Assembly: GCF_000380145.1 (NCBI RefSeq)
Contig: NZ_KB904590.1
Location: forward strand, 1 to 45,561
Direction of reading: 5' to 3'
DNA: 45,561 bases
Source: Streptococcus thoraltensis DSM 12221
GTDB lineage: Bacteria > Bacillota > Bacilli > Lactobacillales > Streptococcaceae
Of the stretch, positions 27,127 through 34,586 are shown piece by piece (positions within the stretch are counted from its first letter, which is position 1; every line of letters starts with the position of its first letter). Under the pieces are notes generated by a model that was not told the DNA's origin, ran no database searches, and worked only from the letters and a program-made list of their open reading frames with translations. The position numbers were made by a program, and so were the translations under genes.

Positions 27127-27960
27127 CTAAATTTTTTGTGTTCCAAAGATATCATAGTAATGTTCTAGAACATCTTCCATCGCTTTTTCTACAGCTTTTC
27201 GGGAAACAATATAATCATCTGTATCCATTGCTTGTACAGCTCTTTGCGCTGCAACAATAAAGTCTGTGTAGATATTGATTTTTGTGATACCCTCATGAGC
27301 ACAGCGACCAAGGTTTTCATCACCCGAAGAAGAACCTCCATGCAAAACTAAGGGAACAGTTGTCAGCTCAGCAATTTCATGAAGACGAGCAAAATTAATT
27401 TTCGGAACCCCCTTATAAACACCATGGGCAGTTCCGATGGATACAGCCAAGGAATCAACATTAGTTGCCTCCATAAATCCTTGAACATCCTCAACTTCAG
27501 TATAAACAGAGTCTGTCAAGTGTTCGGCTTCTGAGGTGTCATTTGCTCCCACATGACCCAACTCAGCTTCTACCACAATACCACGTTCATGAGCATACTC
27601 AACCACTTTATTGGTAATAGCAATATTGTCTTCAAAAGATTCCTGTGAAGCATCAATCATCACTGAGGTAAAACCTAAGTCAATGGCTCGCTTAATAAAT
27701 TCAAAGTCAGTACCATGATCCAAATGCAAGACTACAGGCACCGATACAGAGTCTGCATAGTAATTTCCAATCGCTGCGGCTTCTTCCAATGAAAGAATAG
27801 AACTATGTGATTGAGCATAAGCTAATAAAAGAGGTAACCCCCTCCTTTCTGCTACCTTTACATAGGCACGAGCAGAATCCGAGTCAATAAAATTAGCATG
27901 AGGAATAGCAAAATTTTCTTTTTTGGCAACTTCATACAAATATTTAGAAGAAACTTTCAT
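27127..27960 (-). CDS. Class II (FbaA/GatY-like) ketose-bisphosphate aldolase
   Basis: This 277-residue zinc aldolase has HLDHGT at 79-84 (Asp81, Zn ligand His82), His179 in GTAHGVYKG, His207 in LVLHGGSS, and KINIYTDF at the phosphate site. It is distinct from the fba at 533-1414 and resembles the tagatose- and fructose-bisphosphate subgroup that includes GatY and KbaY. It would cleave a ketose bisphosphate or ketose-1-phosphate to dihydroxyacetone phosphate and an aldehyde. No matching sugar-phosphate kinase is in the operon, which makes tagatose-1,6-bisphosphate an uncertain substrate. Confidence 0.88.
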   Translation of the reverse strand: MKVSSKYLYEVAKKENFAIPHANFIDSDSARAYVKVAERRGLPLLLAYAQSHSSILSLEEAAAIGNYYADSVSVPVVLHLDHGTDFEFIKRAIDLGFTSVMIDASQESFEDNIAITNKVVEYAHERGIVVEAELGHVGANDTSEAEHLTDSVYTEVEDVQGFMEATNVDSLAVSIGTAHGVYKGVPKINFARLHEIAELTTVPLVLHGGSSSGDENLGRCAHEGITKINIYTDFIVAAQRAVQAMDTDDYIVSRKAVEKAMEDVLEHYYDIFGTQKI

Positions 27961-27991
27961 TAGCTGTCCTTTCTTAAATAACCATTAATAG

Positions 27992-28819
27992 CTACAAGTA
28001 CTTACCATCAACACCCAAAACACGACAAACGTCACGTAAATTATCTTTAGTCAAAACATTATTTTCTGAGACAGGTTTGCCACTTATTTGCTGTAGCTTC
28101 AAAGATATTCCTGCTGCTTTGTTAGCTGTTTCAATCAATCCAAAGCAGTCTTGATAATCCCTACCAGTTGATAACACCCCATGCTGCGACCAAACGACAA
28201 GTCTATGTTCATGTAATAATTTAGCCGTTGCCCTCCCTAAACTTTCTGTTCCCGGAACATCCCATGCAAGAACTCCGATACCATCTGGAAAAACAACAAT
28301 TGATTCTGTTAAAACAGACCATAGATCAATCGTAAGACTTTCACTCGTAATACCATTCAAAAGAGAGTATAGGACAATATTATTAGCGTGATTATGGATT
28401 ACCACTCTACTATTTTTGTCATATTTCATTCGAGTTGAATGTGCTAAGATATGCATAAAAATTTCACTTGTTGGATTTTTGCCTGTGTTAAATCCTGCAA
28501 CTTTGACATATCCTTTATCAGTTAAACGAATAATGCCTGAATCAACTGATACTTGATGCTTTAATTTTCTAAAATGGCTAAAAGTAGCTGTAATTAATAA
28601 ATAATGACCTTGTATATTTTGAGGAATTGGAATAACTTTAACCTCTTCACTTTCTGAAGAGATACGAAAATCTGTATTACTTAAATCAGTCTCTAAATTT
28701 TCAATCTCTGCTTTACTTAGTCGATAACTAACATTGCCTCCATTATATTCATTCCAACCTTGTAACCACATATCATTCGTAACTTCTATTAATTCTTCAA
28801 TATACTTTGGATAACCCAT
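27992..28819 (-). CDS. RhaD-like class II aldolase (rhamnulose-1-phosphate aldolase family)
   Basis: This 275-residue protein matches the length and active site of E. coli RhaD: Glu119 in PTSEIF, His142 and His144 in IHNHAN, and His213 in SQHGV, at nearly the same numbering as E117, H141, H143 and H212. RhaD splits L-rhamnulose-1-phosphate to dihydroxyacetone phosphate and L-lactaldehyde, and related enzymes act on other ketose-1-phosphates. No rhamnose isomerase or rhamnulokinase is present here, so the natural substrate is probably another ketose-1-phosphate. The gene lies between phosphoketolase and a second aldolase. The start context has only a modest AGAGGT site. Confidence 0.83.
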   Translation of the reverse strand: MGYPKYIEELIEVTNDMWLQGWNEYNGGNVSYRLSKAEIENLETDLSNTDFRISSESEEVKVIPIPQNIQGHYLLITATFSHFRKLKHQVSVDSGIIRLTDKGYVKVAGFNTGKNPTSEIFMHILAHSTRMKYDKNSRVVIHNHANNIVLYSLLNGITSESLTIDLWSVLTESIVVFPDGIGVLAWDVPGTESLGRATAKLLHEHRLVVWSQHGVLSTGRDYQDCFGLIETANKAAGISLKLQQISGKPVSENNVLTKDNLRDVCRVLGVDGKYL

Positions 28820-28850
28820 AATAATACCTCTTCAACATCAAATACCCGAA

Positions 28851-28876
28851 AACCTCCTGCATTTAAGCAAGAGGTT
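28851..28876 (-). terminator. Hairpin between phosphoketolase and the RhaD-like gene
   Basis: On the minus strand AACCTCTTGC pairs with GCAGGAGGTT around TTAAAT and is followed by only four T residues. It begins about 20 bp after the phosphoketolase stop and overlaps the region upstream of the next start. It may act as a partial terminator or mRNA processing site that lowers expression of the distal genes. Confidence 0.5.
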
Positions 28877-28896
28877 ACTTTCATAAGAAGTTTATA

Positions 28897-31278
28897 TCAA
28901 TTAATATTCTCCCATTTCCATTCTTGAACTTCTGGGATGTCATCACCATGTTCACGGATATATGCTTTATGATAAGCGACCTTATCATCCATCTCACTTT
29001 TGAAAGCTTCTGCTTCTGCACCATAAACCGCATCTGCTGCATCTTGGGCAATATGGAAGCGATCCAACTCTGACATCACACGCATATCAAACGGTGTTGT
29101 AATATCACCATTTTCACGATAACCATGCACACGAAGGTTGTGGTTATGACGATTAAAGAAGATATCACGAATCATGCCTTCATAACCATGGAATCCAAAA
29201 ATAACTGGCTTGTCGGTTGCAAAGACTTTATCAAATTCATCATCTGAAAGTCCCCGAGAATCAACACTTGGATGACGAAGTTTCAAGACATCTACTACGT
29301 TAACAAAACGGATTTTTAGCTCTGGAAAGGCTTTGTGAAGGATGGAGATACCTGCCAAAACTTCAAGGTTAGGTTCAGTGCCAGCTGCCGCAAAAACAAC
29401 ATCTGGTTCTTCATCTGCTGAAACAGTAGAAGCCCAATCAATAACCTTATACCCCTTGTCAACCAACTCTTCTGCTTCTTCAACCGAGTAGAATTGTGGT
29501 CGTGGGTGCTTCGAAGTAACCAGTAAGTTAATCACATCTTCATCCTTGAAAGCTCTATCAGCTACTGCCAAGAGACTGTTGGTATCGGCTGGTAAGTACT
29601 CTCGGATGAATTCTGGTGTTTTTTCAGCCAAATGGGTCAATAGACCTGGGTCTTGGTGAGTATAGCCATTGTGGTCCTGTTGGAAAACAGTTGAGGTGGC
29701 AATCAAGTTGAGCGGTGGATAGTTTTTGCGCCATGTGGTATGTGTTTTTGACTTACGCAACCACTTGAAATGTTGTGTAATCATAGAATCTACAACACGG
29801 AAGAAAGATTCATAGGAAGCAAAGAAGCCATGACGCCCAGTTAAAACGTAACCTTCTAAGAAGCCTTCTGCTTGGTGTTCTGACAATTGTGAATCAATAA
29901 CCCGACCAGATGGTGAAATCCATTCATCATAGCTTTCGTCACGACGTCCTAGCCATTGACGATTGGTTTTAGTGAAGACTTCCTGAAGACGATTGAATTT
30001 GGTTTCGTCCGGACCAAAGATACGGAAAGTATCTGGATTTGTTTCCACTAAATCCGCCGCATATTTACCAAACTCAATCATATCTTGAGCCATAATAGCA
30101 CCTGGTGTCTCGATTTCAAAGGCACGTTTTTTCCAATCCGCTGTGTCAATAGCTTTGACAATGCCAGCATTTGTGACTGGGTTCATTCCCATACGGCGAT
30201 CACCTTTTGGTGCAATCTCTGCAATTTCTGAAACCAAGCGGCCTTCCTCATCAAAAAGTTCTTCTGGGCGATAAGCTTTCAACCAATCAAGAAGGGCATC
30301 TACATGTTCCATATGGTGCGAATCTACCGGAATTGGCACTTGGTGAGCGCGCCATCCTCCAGCGATTGGAGCTCCTTCCCAGCATTCTGGACCCGTCCAA
30401 CCTTTTGGAATACGAGCCACAAGTACTGGCCAAGCTGGTTGTGTGGCGTCTTCTGCTGAGTTTTGGCGCGCTTTAGCTTGGATAGAACGGATGGTTTCGA
30501 TAGCTTGATCTAATTTTTCGGCAAAGATGGCATGAGACTTTTCAACATCCTTGCTTACTGCTGTTACATCCGCAAAAATAGGTTTCCAACCAAGACCTGA
30601 GAAGAACTGTTCCAATTCATCATCGCTTTTTCGCTCCAAAATTGTTGGGTTATGGATTTTACCACCATTGAGGTAAAGAATTGGTAAAACAGCACCGTCA
30701 GAGACGGGATTGATGAAAGTATTTGATAACCAACCGGCCATCAGAGGACCTGTTTCAGCTTCTCCATCACCGATAACTGTCGCTGCAATCACATCTGGAT
30801 TATCTAAAATAGCACCTGTCGCATGAGAAAGAGCGTACCCTAATTCTCCACCTTCATGGATAGATCCTGGTGTTTCAGGAGCTGCATGTGAGGCGATACC
30901 TCCTGGGAAAGAGAAGATTTTACAGAGTTTTGTAAAGCCTTCTTCTGTTTGTGTGATTTCTGGATTTAATTCAGTGTAAGAGCCATCAAGATAGGCATTT
31001 GAAACCATGACTTGACCCCCATGACCAGGTCCTTCAATATAGAAGATATCGGCATCATATTTATTGATAACACGGTTCAGATGAGCATAGATAAAGTTTT
31101 GTCCAGGAACTGTTCCCCAGTGACCGATTGGATGGGCTTTCAGATCTTCTGCTTTAACATCACGTTTTAATAGTGAATTATCTTTTAAATACATTTGCGC
31201 TGCGGATAGATAGTTAGCCGCACGCCACCAGGCATCGACTTTTCCTAAATACTCTTTTGAATTGAAATCGAATGACAT
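28897..31278 (-). CDS. xfp: Xylulose-5-phosphate/fructose-6-phosphate phosphoketolase
   Basis: This thiamine-diphosphate enzyme cleaves xylulose-5-phosphate (or fructose-6-phosphate) with phosphate to acetyl phosphate plus glyceraldehyde-3-phosphate (or erythrose-4-phosphate). The 793-residue length is typical. Diagnostic motifs are GPGHGGQ (about 83-89), the ThDP-binding [10 protein letters not shown] block (about 168-177), [12 protein letters not shown] and [10 protein letters not shown]. The ATG has an AAGGAG site. It is in the middle of the second PTS operon, which suggests that the imported sugar ends as xylulose-5-phosphate or another ketose phosphate. The neighbouring ascorbate pathway also yields xylulose-5-phosphate. 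Confidence 0.95.
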   Translation of the reverse strand: MSFDFNSKEYLGKVDAWWRAANYLSAAQMYLKDNSLLKRDVKAEDLKAHPIGHWGTVPGQNFIYAHLNRVINKYDADIFYIEGPGHGGQVMVSNAYLDGSYTELNPEITQTEEGFTKLCKIFSFPGGIASHAAPETPGSIHEGGELGYALSHATGAILDNPDVIAATVIGDGEAETGPLMAGWLSNTFINPVSDGAVLPILYLNGGKIHNPTILERKSDDELEQFFSGLGWKPIFADVTAVSKDVEKSHAIFAEKLDQAIETIRSIQAKARQNSAEDATQPAWPVLVARIPKGWTGPECWEGAPIAGGWRAHQVPIPVDSHHMEHVDALLDWLKAYRPEELFDEEGRLVSEIAEIAPKGDRRMGMNPVTNAGIVKAIDTADWKKRAFEIETPGAIMAQDMIEFGKYAADLVETNPDTFRIFGPDETKFNRLQEVFTKTNRQWLGRRDESYDEWISPSGRVIDSQLSEHQAEGFLEGYVLTGRHGFFASYESFFRVVDSMITQHFKWLRKSKTHTTWRKNYPPLNLIATSTVFQQDHNGYTHQDPGLLTHLAEKTPEFIREYLPADTNSLLAVADRAFKDEDVINLLVTSKHPRPQFYSVEEAEELVDKGYKVIDWASTVSADEEPDVVFAAAGTEPNLEVLAGISILHKAFPELKIRFVNVVDVLKLRHPSVDSRGLSDDEFDKVFATDKPVIFGFHGYEGMIRDIFFNRHNHNLRVHGYRENGDITTPFDMRVMSELDRFHIAQDAADAVYGAEAEAFKSEMDDKVAYHKAYIREHGDDIPEVQEWKWENIN

Positions 31279-31324
31279 ATTTTTCTCCTTGTGATTTTTT
31301 AGACAAATATATTGTTAAGCAAAA

Positions 31325-31360
31325 CTTGTGAGTTTTTTCGTAATTCGAATTACTCACAAG
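31325..31360 (-). other. Inverted repeat before phosphoketolase
   Basis: CTTGTGAG (31325-31332) and CTCACAAG (31353-31360) pair, with an inner TAATTCGAATTA palindrome. It fills the 94-bp gap between the dehydrogenase stop and xfp. On the minus strand the second arm is followed by TTTTGC, too weak for a clear terminator. It may be an mRNA stabiliser or an operator for an internal promoter. Confidence 0.4.
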
Positions 31361-31372
31361 CTTCATTAGTTA

Positions 31373-32434
31373 TCAAAATTCTCCTGGATTTGACTCAATC
31401 AATACTTTATATTCTTTACCACTCATCACGGATTCGAAGGCTTCGCGCCATTTATCTAATGGGAATTTTTTAGTAATCATTTTATCAATAGCAATAGCAC
31501 CATTATTCAGTAAATGAATGGCAATTGGCCAGTCAAACGGGTTTTGTGAACGACTACCAACGTATTCAATCTCACGTTGGATAATAGAATTCGTATCAAT
31601 TTCTACGTTATTTTTAGCAAATAGTCCAACTTGTACGAAACGTCCTTGTTTCTTCATCAATTTCAACACTTGTTTGACAGCAGGTACCGCACCAGATGCA
31701 TCATAGGCTTTATCAACACCATATCCATCAGTGTGTTCCATGACAATCGCTTCTAAATCTTCCGTTAAAGTATCAACTACAACATCCGCACCAAGTTCTT
31801 TCGCAAACGCTAAACGTTCGGCATCCTGGGTAATACCAGTCATGATGACAAACGCTCCAATATGTTTTGCAATTTGCAACAACAGCAAACCAATCGGTCC
31901 TGGTCCCATAATAATGATTTTGTCATGCAAACTCAATTGAGATTTTTGATACATAGCATGTACGCAGCAAGCAAGTGGCTCAGTCATAGCCGCCCCCTCA
32001 TAACTTAAGGTATCTGGCAAAATATGTACGCTTTCTTCACGTGTCATCACATAATTTGCCATTGATCCGTTTTGTTGAGAGCCAATACCTTTGCGTTTCA
32101 TCGCAAGATTGTAAAGACGATTGTGTGTATAGATATCTGTACTTGTTTCAAAAGTGGTCTCACTTGTTACACGATCACCAACCTTAACTCTCGTCACCTG
32201 TTCACCGACTGCTACAACTTCACCAGCAAACTCATGACCTAGAACTACAGGTTCTTTAGGATTAATGTATTCTCCTTTAAAAGTGTGAATGTCAGATCCA
32301 CAAATTCCTGTATAAGCTACTTTAATCAATACTTTGTCACCTGCAATTTTAGGAACGTCCAATTCATAGAAGTCCATTTGATCATAACCCGGGGCTGTTT
32401 TAAAAACCCCCATCATTTTTTCTGGAATACTCAT
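31373..32434 (-). CDS. Zinc-type polyol (phosphate) dehydrogenase
   Basis: This 353-residue medium-chain dehydrogenase has catalytic zinc ligands Cys45 in GICGSD, His67 and Glu68 in GHEFAGEV, and Glu152. The Rossmann motif is GPGPIG (177-182). The lobe that normally carries four structural-zinc cysteines (about 93-112) has none, reading FETSTDIYTHNRLYNL. It resembles sorbitol, galactitol-1-phosphate and threonine dehydrogenases. Next to a galactitol-type PTS it probably oxidises the imported polyol phosphate to a ketose phosphate with NAD. A GGAGG site lies 11 bp before the start. Confidence 0.88.
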   Translation of the reverse strand: MSIPEKMMGVFKTAPGYDQMDFYELDVPKIAGDKVLIKVAYTGICGSDIHTFKGEYINPKEPVVLGHEFAGEVVAVGEQVTRVKVGDRVTSETTFETSTDIYTHNRLYNLAMKRKGIGSQQNGSMANYVMTREESVHILPDTLSYEGAAMTEPLACCVHAMYQKSQLSLHDKIIIMGPGPIGLLLLQIAKHIGAFVIMTGITQDAERLAFAKELGADVVVDTLTEDLEAIVMEHTDGYGVDKAYDASGAVPAVKQVLKLMKKQGRFVQVGLFAKNNVEIDTNSIIQREIEYVGSRSQNPFDWPIAIHLLNNGAIAIDKMITKKFPLDKWREAFESVMSGKEYKVLIESNPGEF

Positions 32435-32474
32435 TTGTGATTTTCCTCCAACTTTTATTTGTAATAATCAGTTA

Positions 32475-33743
32475 TTAAAAGATTCCTTTAACAAGATTCG
32501 ATAGTGGTACAAAAATCCAGTTAAGAATATTACCACCTGTATCAAAGTTTGAAATTTGAGATGCACCTTTAGGGAACTTAACCACCCCTTCAGCCATTTG
32601 CGTCAATACTGGTGCAAAGTCAGTTGCCATCCAAAGTGCAAAAGTAATAACTACTGTAAGTGAAATTACTGAGTGAAGAATATTACTTTTACGTGTTGGA
32701 ACAACAAGAGCTGCAAAAAACGGAATTGTTGCTAAGTCAGCAAATGGAAGAACACGATTTCCTGGAAGCAAGACAGCAATCAAAAGTGTAATTGGAACCA
32801 TTAACAAACCGGTTGAAAGAGCTGCAGGCGATCCTGTTGCAAGCGCCGCATCCATCCCAAGAAAAATTTCACGATCCCCATAACGTTTTTGCAACATTGC
32901 TTGAGCCGCCTCTTGAATCGGAATCAAGCCCTCCATCAGGATTTTAACCATACGTGGCAAGATAAACATAACAGCACCCATTGCCATAGCCGTTTGAAGA
33001 ATACGTGTAATGTCATATCCACCAAGGATAGCCATGGCACCACCAATAATAATCCCCATAATCATTGGTTCTCCAAAGATACCAAAACGTTTTTGGATTG
33101 TTTCGGGATCCACATCCAAGTCACCAATTCCTGGAATTTTACTTACCAACCATGCGACAGGAATACCAATAATCGCATAACCTTGCGCAGAACCAGTTGT
33201 GATTGAGACCCCCTCAAGACCATAGTATTCTTGAACATACGGCGCTGTTTTATCCGCAACAATTTGTACAATTACAGTATAAATAACACCACAAACGATT
33301 CCCCAGAAGAAATTACCTGTAATAATATAACCTGTTGCTGCTGCTGCACTCATATGCCAATAGTTCCAAATATCAATGTTAAGTGTTTTTGTTAAGTTAA
33401 ACGCTAACATTATTAGGTTTACAACTAAGATAACTGGAATCATTACAGCTGCAATTGGTTGTGACCAAGTAGCGGCAGATACAGCAGGCCAGCCAGCATC
33501 AACAATGGTAAGATTTAAACCGAAACGTTCGACCATCGCTTGGGCAGCCGGACCAACGTTATCAGATAATAAACCGAGAACCAAACTAATCCCCAACATT
33601 CCAATACCGACAGTCAATCCAGACACAATTGCTTTACGTAGCGGCACTCGGAAAACCATTGCAAGAATAAAGATAATAATCGGAAGGACTACACTTGAGC
33701 CCATATTCAAAATTCCTTGAACAACATTAGTTAATGTATCCAT
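32475..33743 (-). CDS. Galactitol-type PTS EIIC permease
   Basis: This 422-residue membrane transporter of the GatC/SgcC family (EIIC-GAT fold, distantly related to UlaA) has about ten hydrophobic segments. Family features are the N-terminal VQGILNMGSSVVLPIIIFIL and the loop FGEPMIMGIIIGGAMAIL near the middle. It forms the uptake channel for a polyol with the following EIIB and EIIA genes. In characterised systems this permease type serves galactitol or pentitols such as xylitol and arabitol. The substrate here cannot be read from sequence. Confidence 0.9.
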   Translation of the reverse strand: MDTLTNVVQGILNMGSSVVLPIIIFILAMVFRVPLRKAIVSGLTVGIGMLGISLVLGLLSDNVGPAAQAMVERFGLNLTIVDAGWPAVSAATWSQPIAAVMIPVILVVNLIMLAFNLTKTLNIDIWNYWHMSAAAATGYIITGNFFWGIVCGVIYTVIVQIVADKTAPYVQEYYGLEGVSITTGSAQGYAIIGIPVAWLVSKIPGIGDLDVDPETIQKRFGIFGEPMIMGIIIGGAMAILGGYDITRILQTAMAMGAVMFILPRMVKILMEGLIPIQEAAQAMLQKRYGDREIFLGMDAALATGSPAALSTGLLMVPITLLIAVLLPGNRVLPFADLATIPFFAALVVPTRKSNILHSVISLTVVITFALWMATDFAPVLTQMAEGVVKFPKGASQISNFDTGGNILNWIFVPLSNLVKGIF

Positions 33744-33771
33744 TGATGTCTCCTTTATGAAATATTATTTA

Positions 33772-34071
33772 TTATGCGTCTTCTTGAATTTTGGCCACAG
33801 CATCAAGAATTTCTTGTTCAACCTTAGCCTGATTAATACCTGTCAAGAATGCCATTGCTTTAATAGCAGGAATTCGATACTCAGTTGGTAACATCGTTGT
33901 TGTAATCAACATATCATTTGAATCTTGTAATGATGCTGCTTCCGCAATTTTAATTTGGGTAATTTGTGCATCAATATTATTTTTTAAAAATAGATCTTCA
34001 ATTTTTTTCAAGACGACAGTTGATGTTGCTATTCCAGCTCCACAAGCGACTAGTACTTTTACTTTTGACAT
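33772..34071 (-). CDS. Galactitol-type PTS EIIB component
   Basis: This 99-residue EIIB of the GatB type has phospho-cysteine Cys10 in VLVACGAGIATST. It takes phosphate from the EIIA at 34090-34563 and transfers it to the polyol during uptake. It lies 28 bp before the EIIC gene in the same operon and has a GGAG site before the ATG. Confidence 0.93.
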   Translation of the reverse strand: MSKVKVLVACGAGIATSTVVLKKIEDLFLKNNIDAQITQIKIAEAASLQDSNDMLITTTMLPTEYRIPAIKAMAFLTGINQAKVEQEILDAVAKIQEDA

Positions 34072-34089
34072 AACAATTTTCTCCTTATT

Positions 34090-34563
34090 TTATAAATGAT
34101 TTGTTTTAATTAACGTCATAACTTCTTCAGATGTTTTTGCATTTTTCAAGTCTGCTAGAATTTCTTTATTTTGCAACAATCCCATCAAAGATTGAAGCAT
34201 TTCTAACTGTGCATGTGGCTCATTCAAACCAAGAATAAATGCAATTTCCACTGGAACACTTTGATTAGCATCCTCCATACTCTTAAACTCGACAGAATCT
34301 GTAGTGACTACTGCAACGAATTCTTTTAATACACATTCAGCATCAGTATGTGGAATTGCAACTCCCATATCTTCCAGTTGTAATCCTGTTGGAAAGTTTT
34401 TTTCGCGCTCTTTAATTCTTTCTAGAAAGTCTTCACGAACATACTTTAAGTCGAAAGCTTTAGAATAGATTTTTTCAAATAATTCATTTTTTGTTTTGAA
34501 AGATTCGCCCAAGAATACAAATTCTGGCAATACATATTGTTCTAAGGTAATAGTTTCTGACAT
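34090..34563 (-). CDS. Galactitol-type PTS EIIA component
   Basis: This 157-residue EIIA of the fructose/mannitol fold (GatA-like) has phospho-histidine His72 in GVAIPHTDAE. It accepts phosphate from HPr and feeds the EIIB that follows. It starts 23 bp after the PRD regulator. A homologous EIIA domain is also fused to that regulator. Confidence 0.93.
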   Translation of the reverse strand: MSETITLEQYVLPEFVFLGESFKTKNELFEKIYSKAFDLKYVREDFLERIKEREKNFPTGLQLEDMGVAIPHTDAECVLKEFVAVVTTDSVEFKSMEDANQSVPVEIAFILGLNEPHAQLEMLQSLMGLLQNKEILADLKNAKTSEEVMTLIKTNHL

Positions 34564-34586
34564 CTTTGTTTCCCTTTCTATAATTA

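Noticed and set aside
27127..28819. Annotation of the operon as plain galactitol (gatY-gatABC-gatD) catabolism
   Set aside because: No tagatose-6-phosphate kinase is present, and the RhaD-like aldolase and phosphoketolase have no place in that pathway.
30207..30476. 89-residue plus-strand frame opposite phosphoketolase
   Set aside because: It lies entirely within xfp on the other strand and has no signals of its own.
32889..33720. Two plus-strand frames opposite the EIIC gene
   Set aside because: Both are antisense shadows of a well-supported membrane protein.
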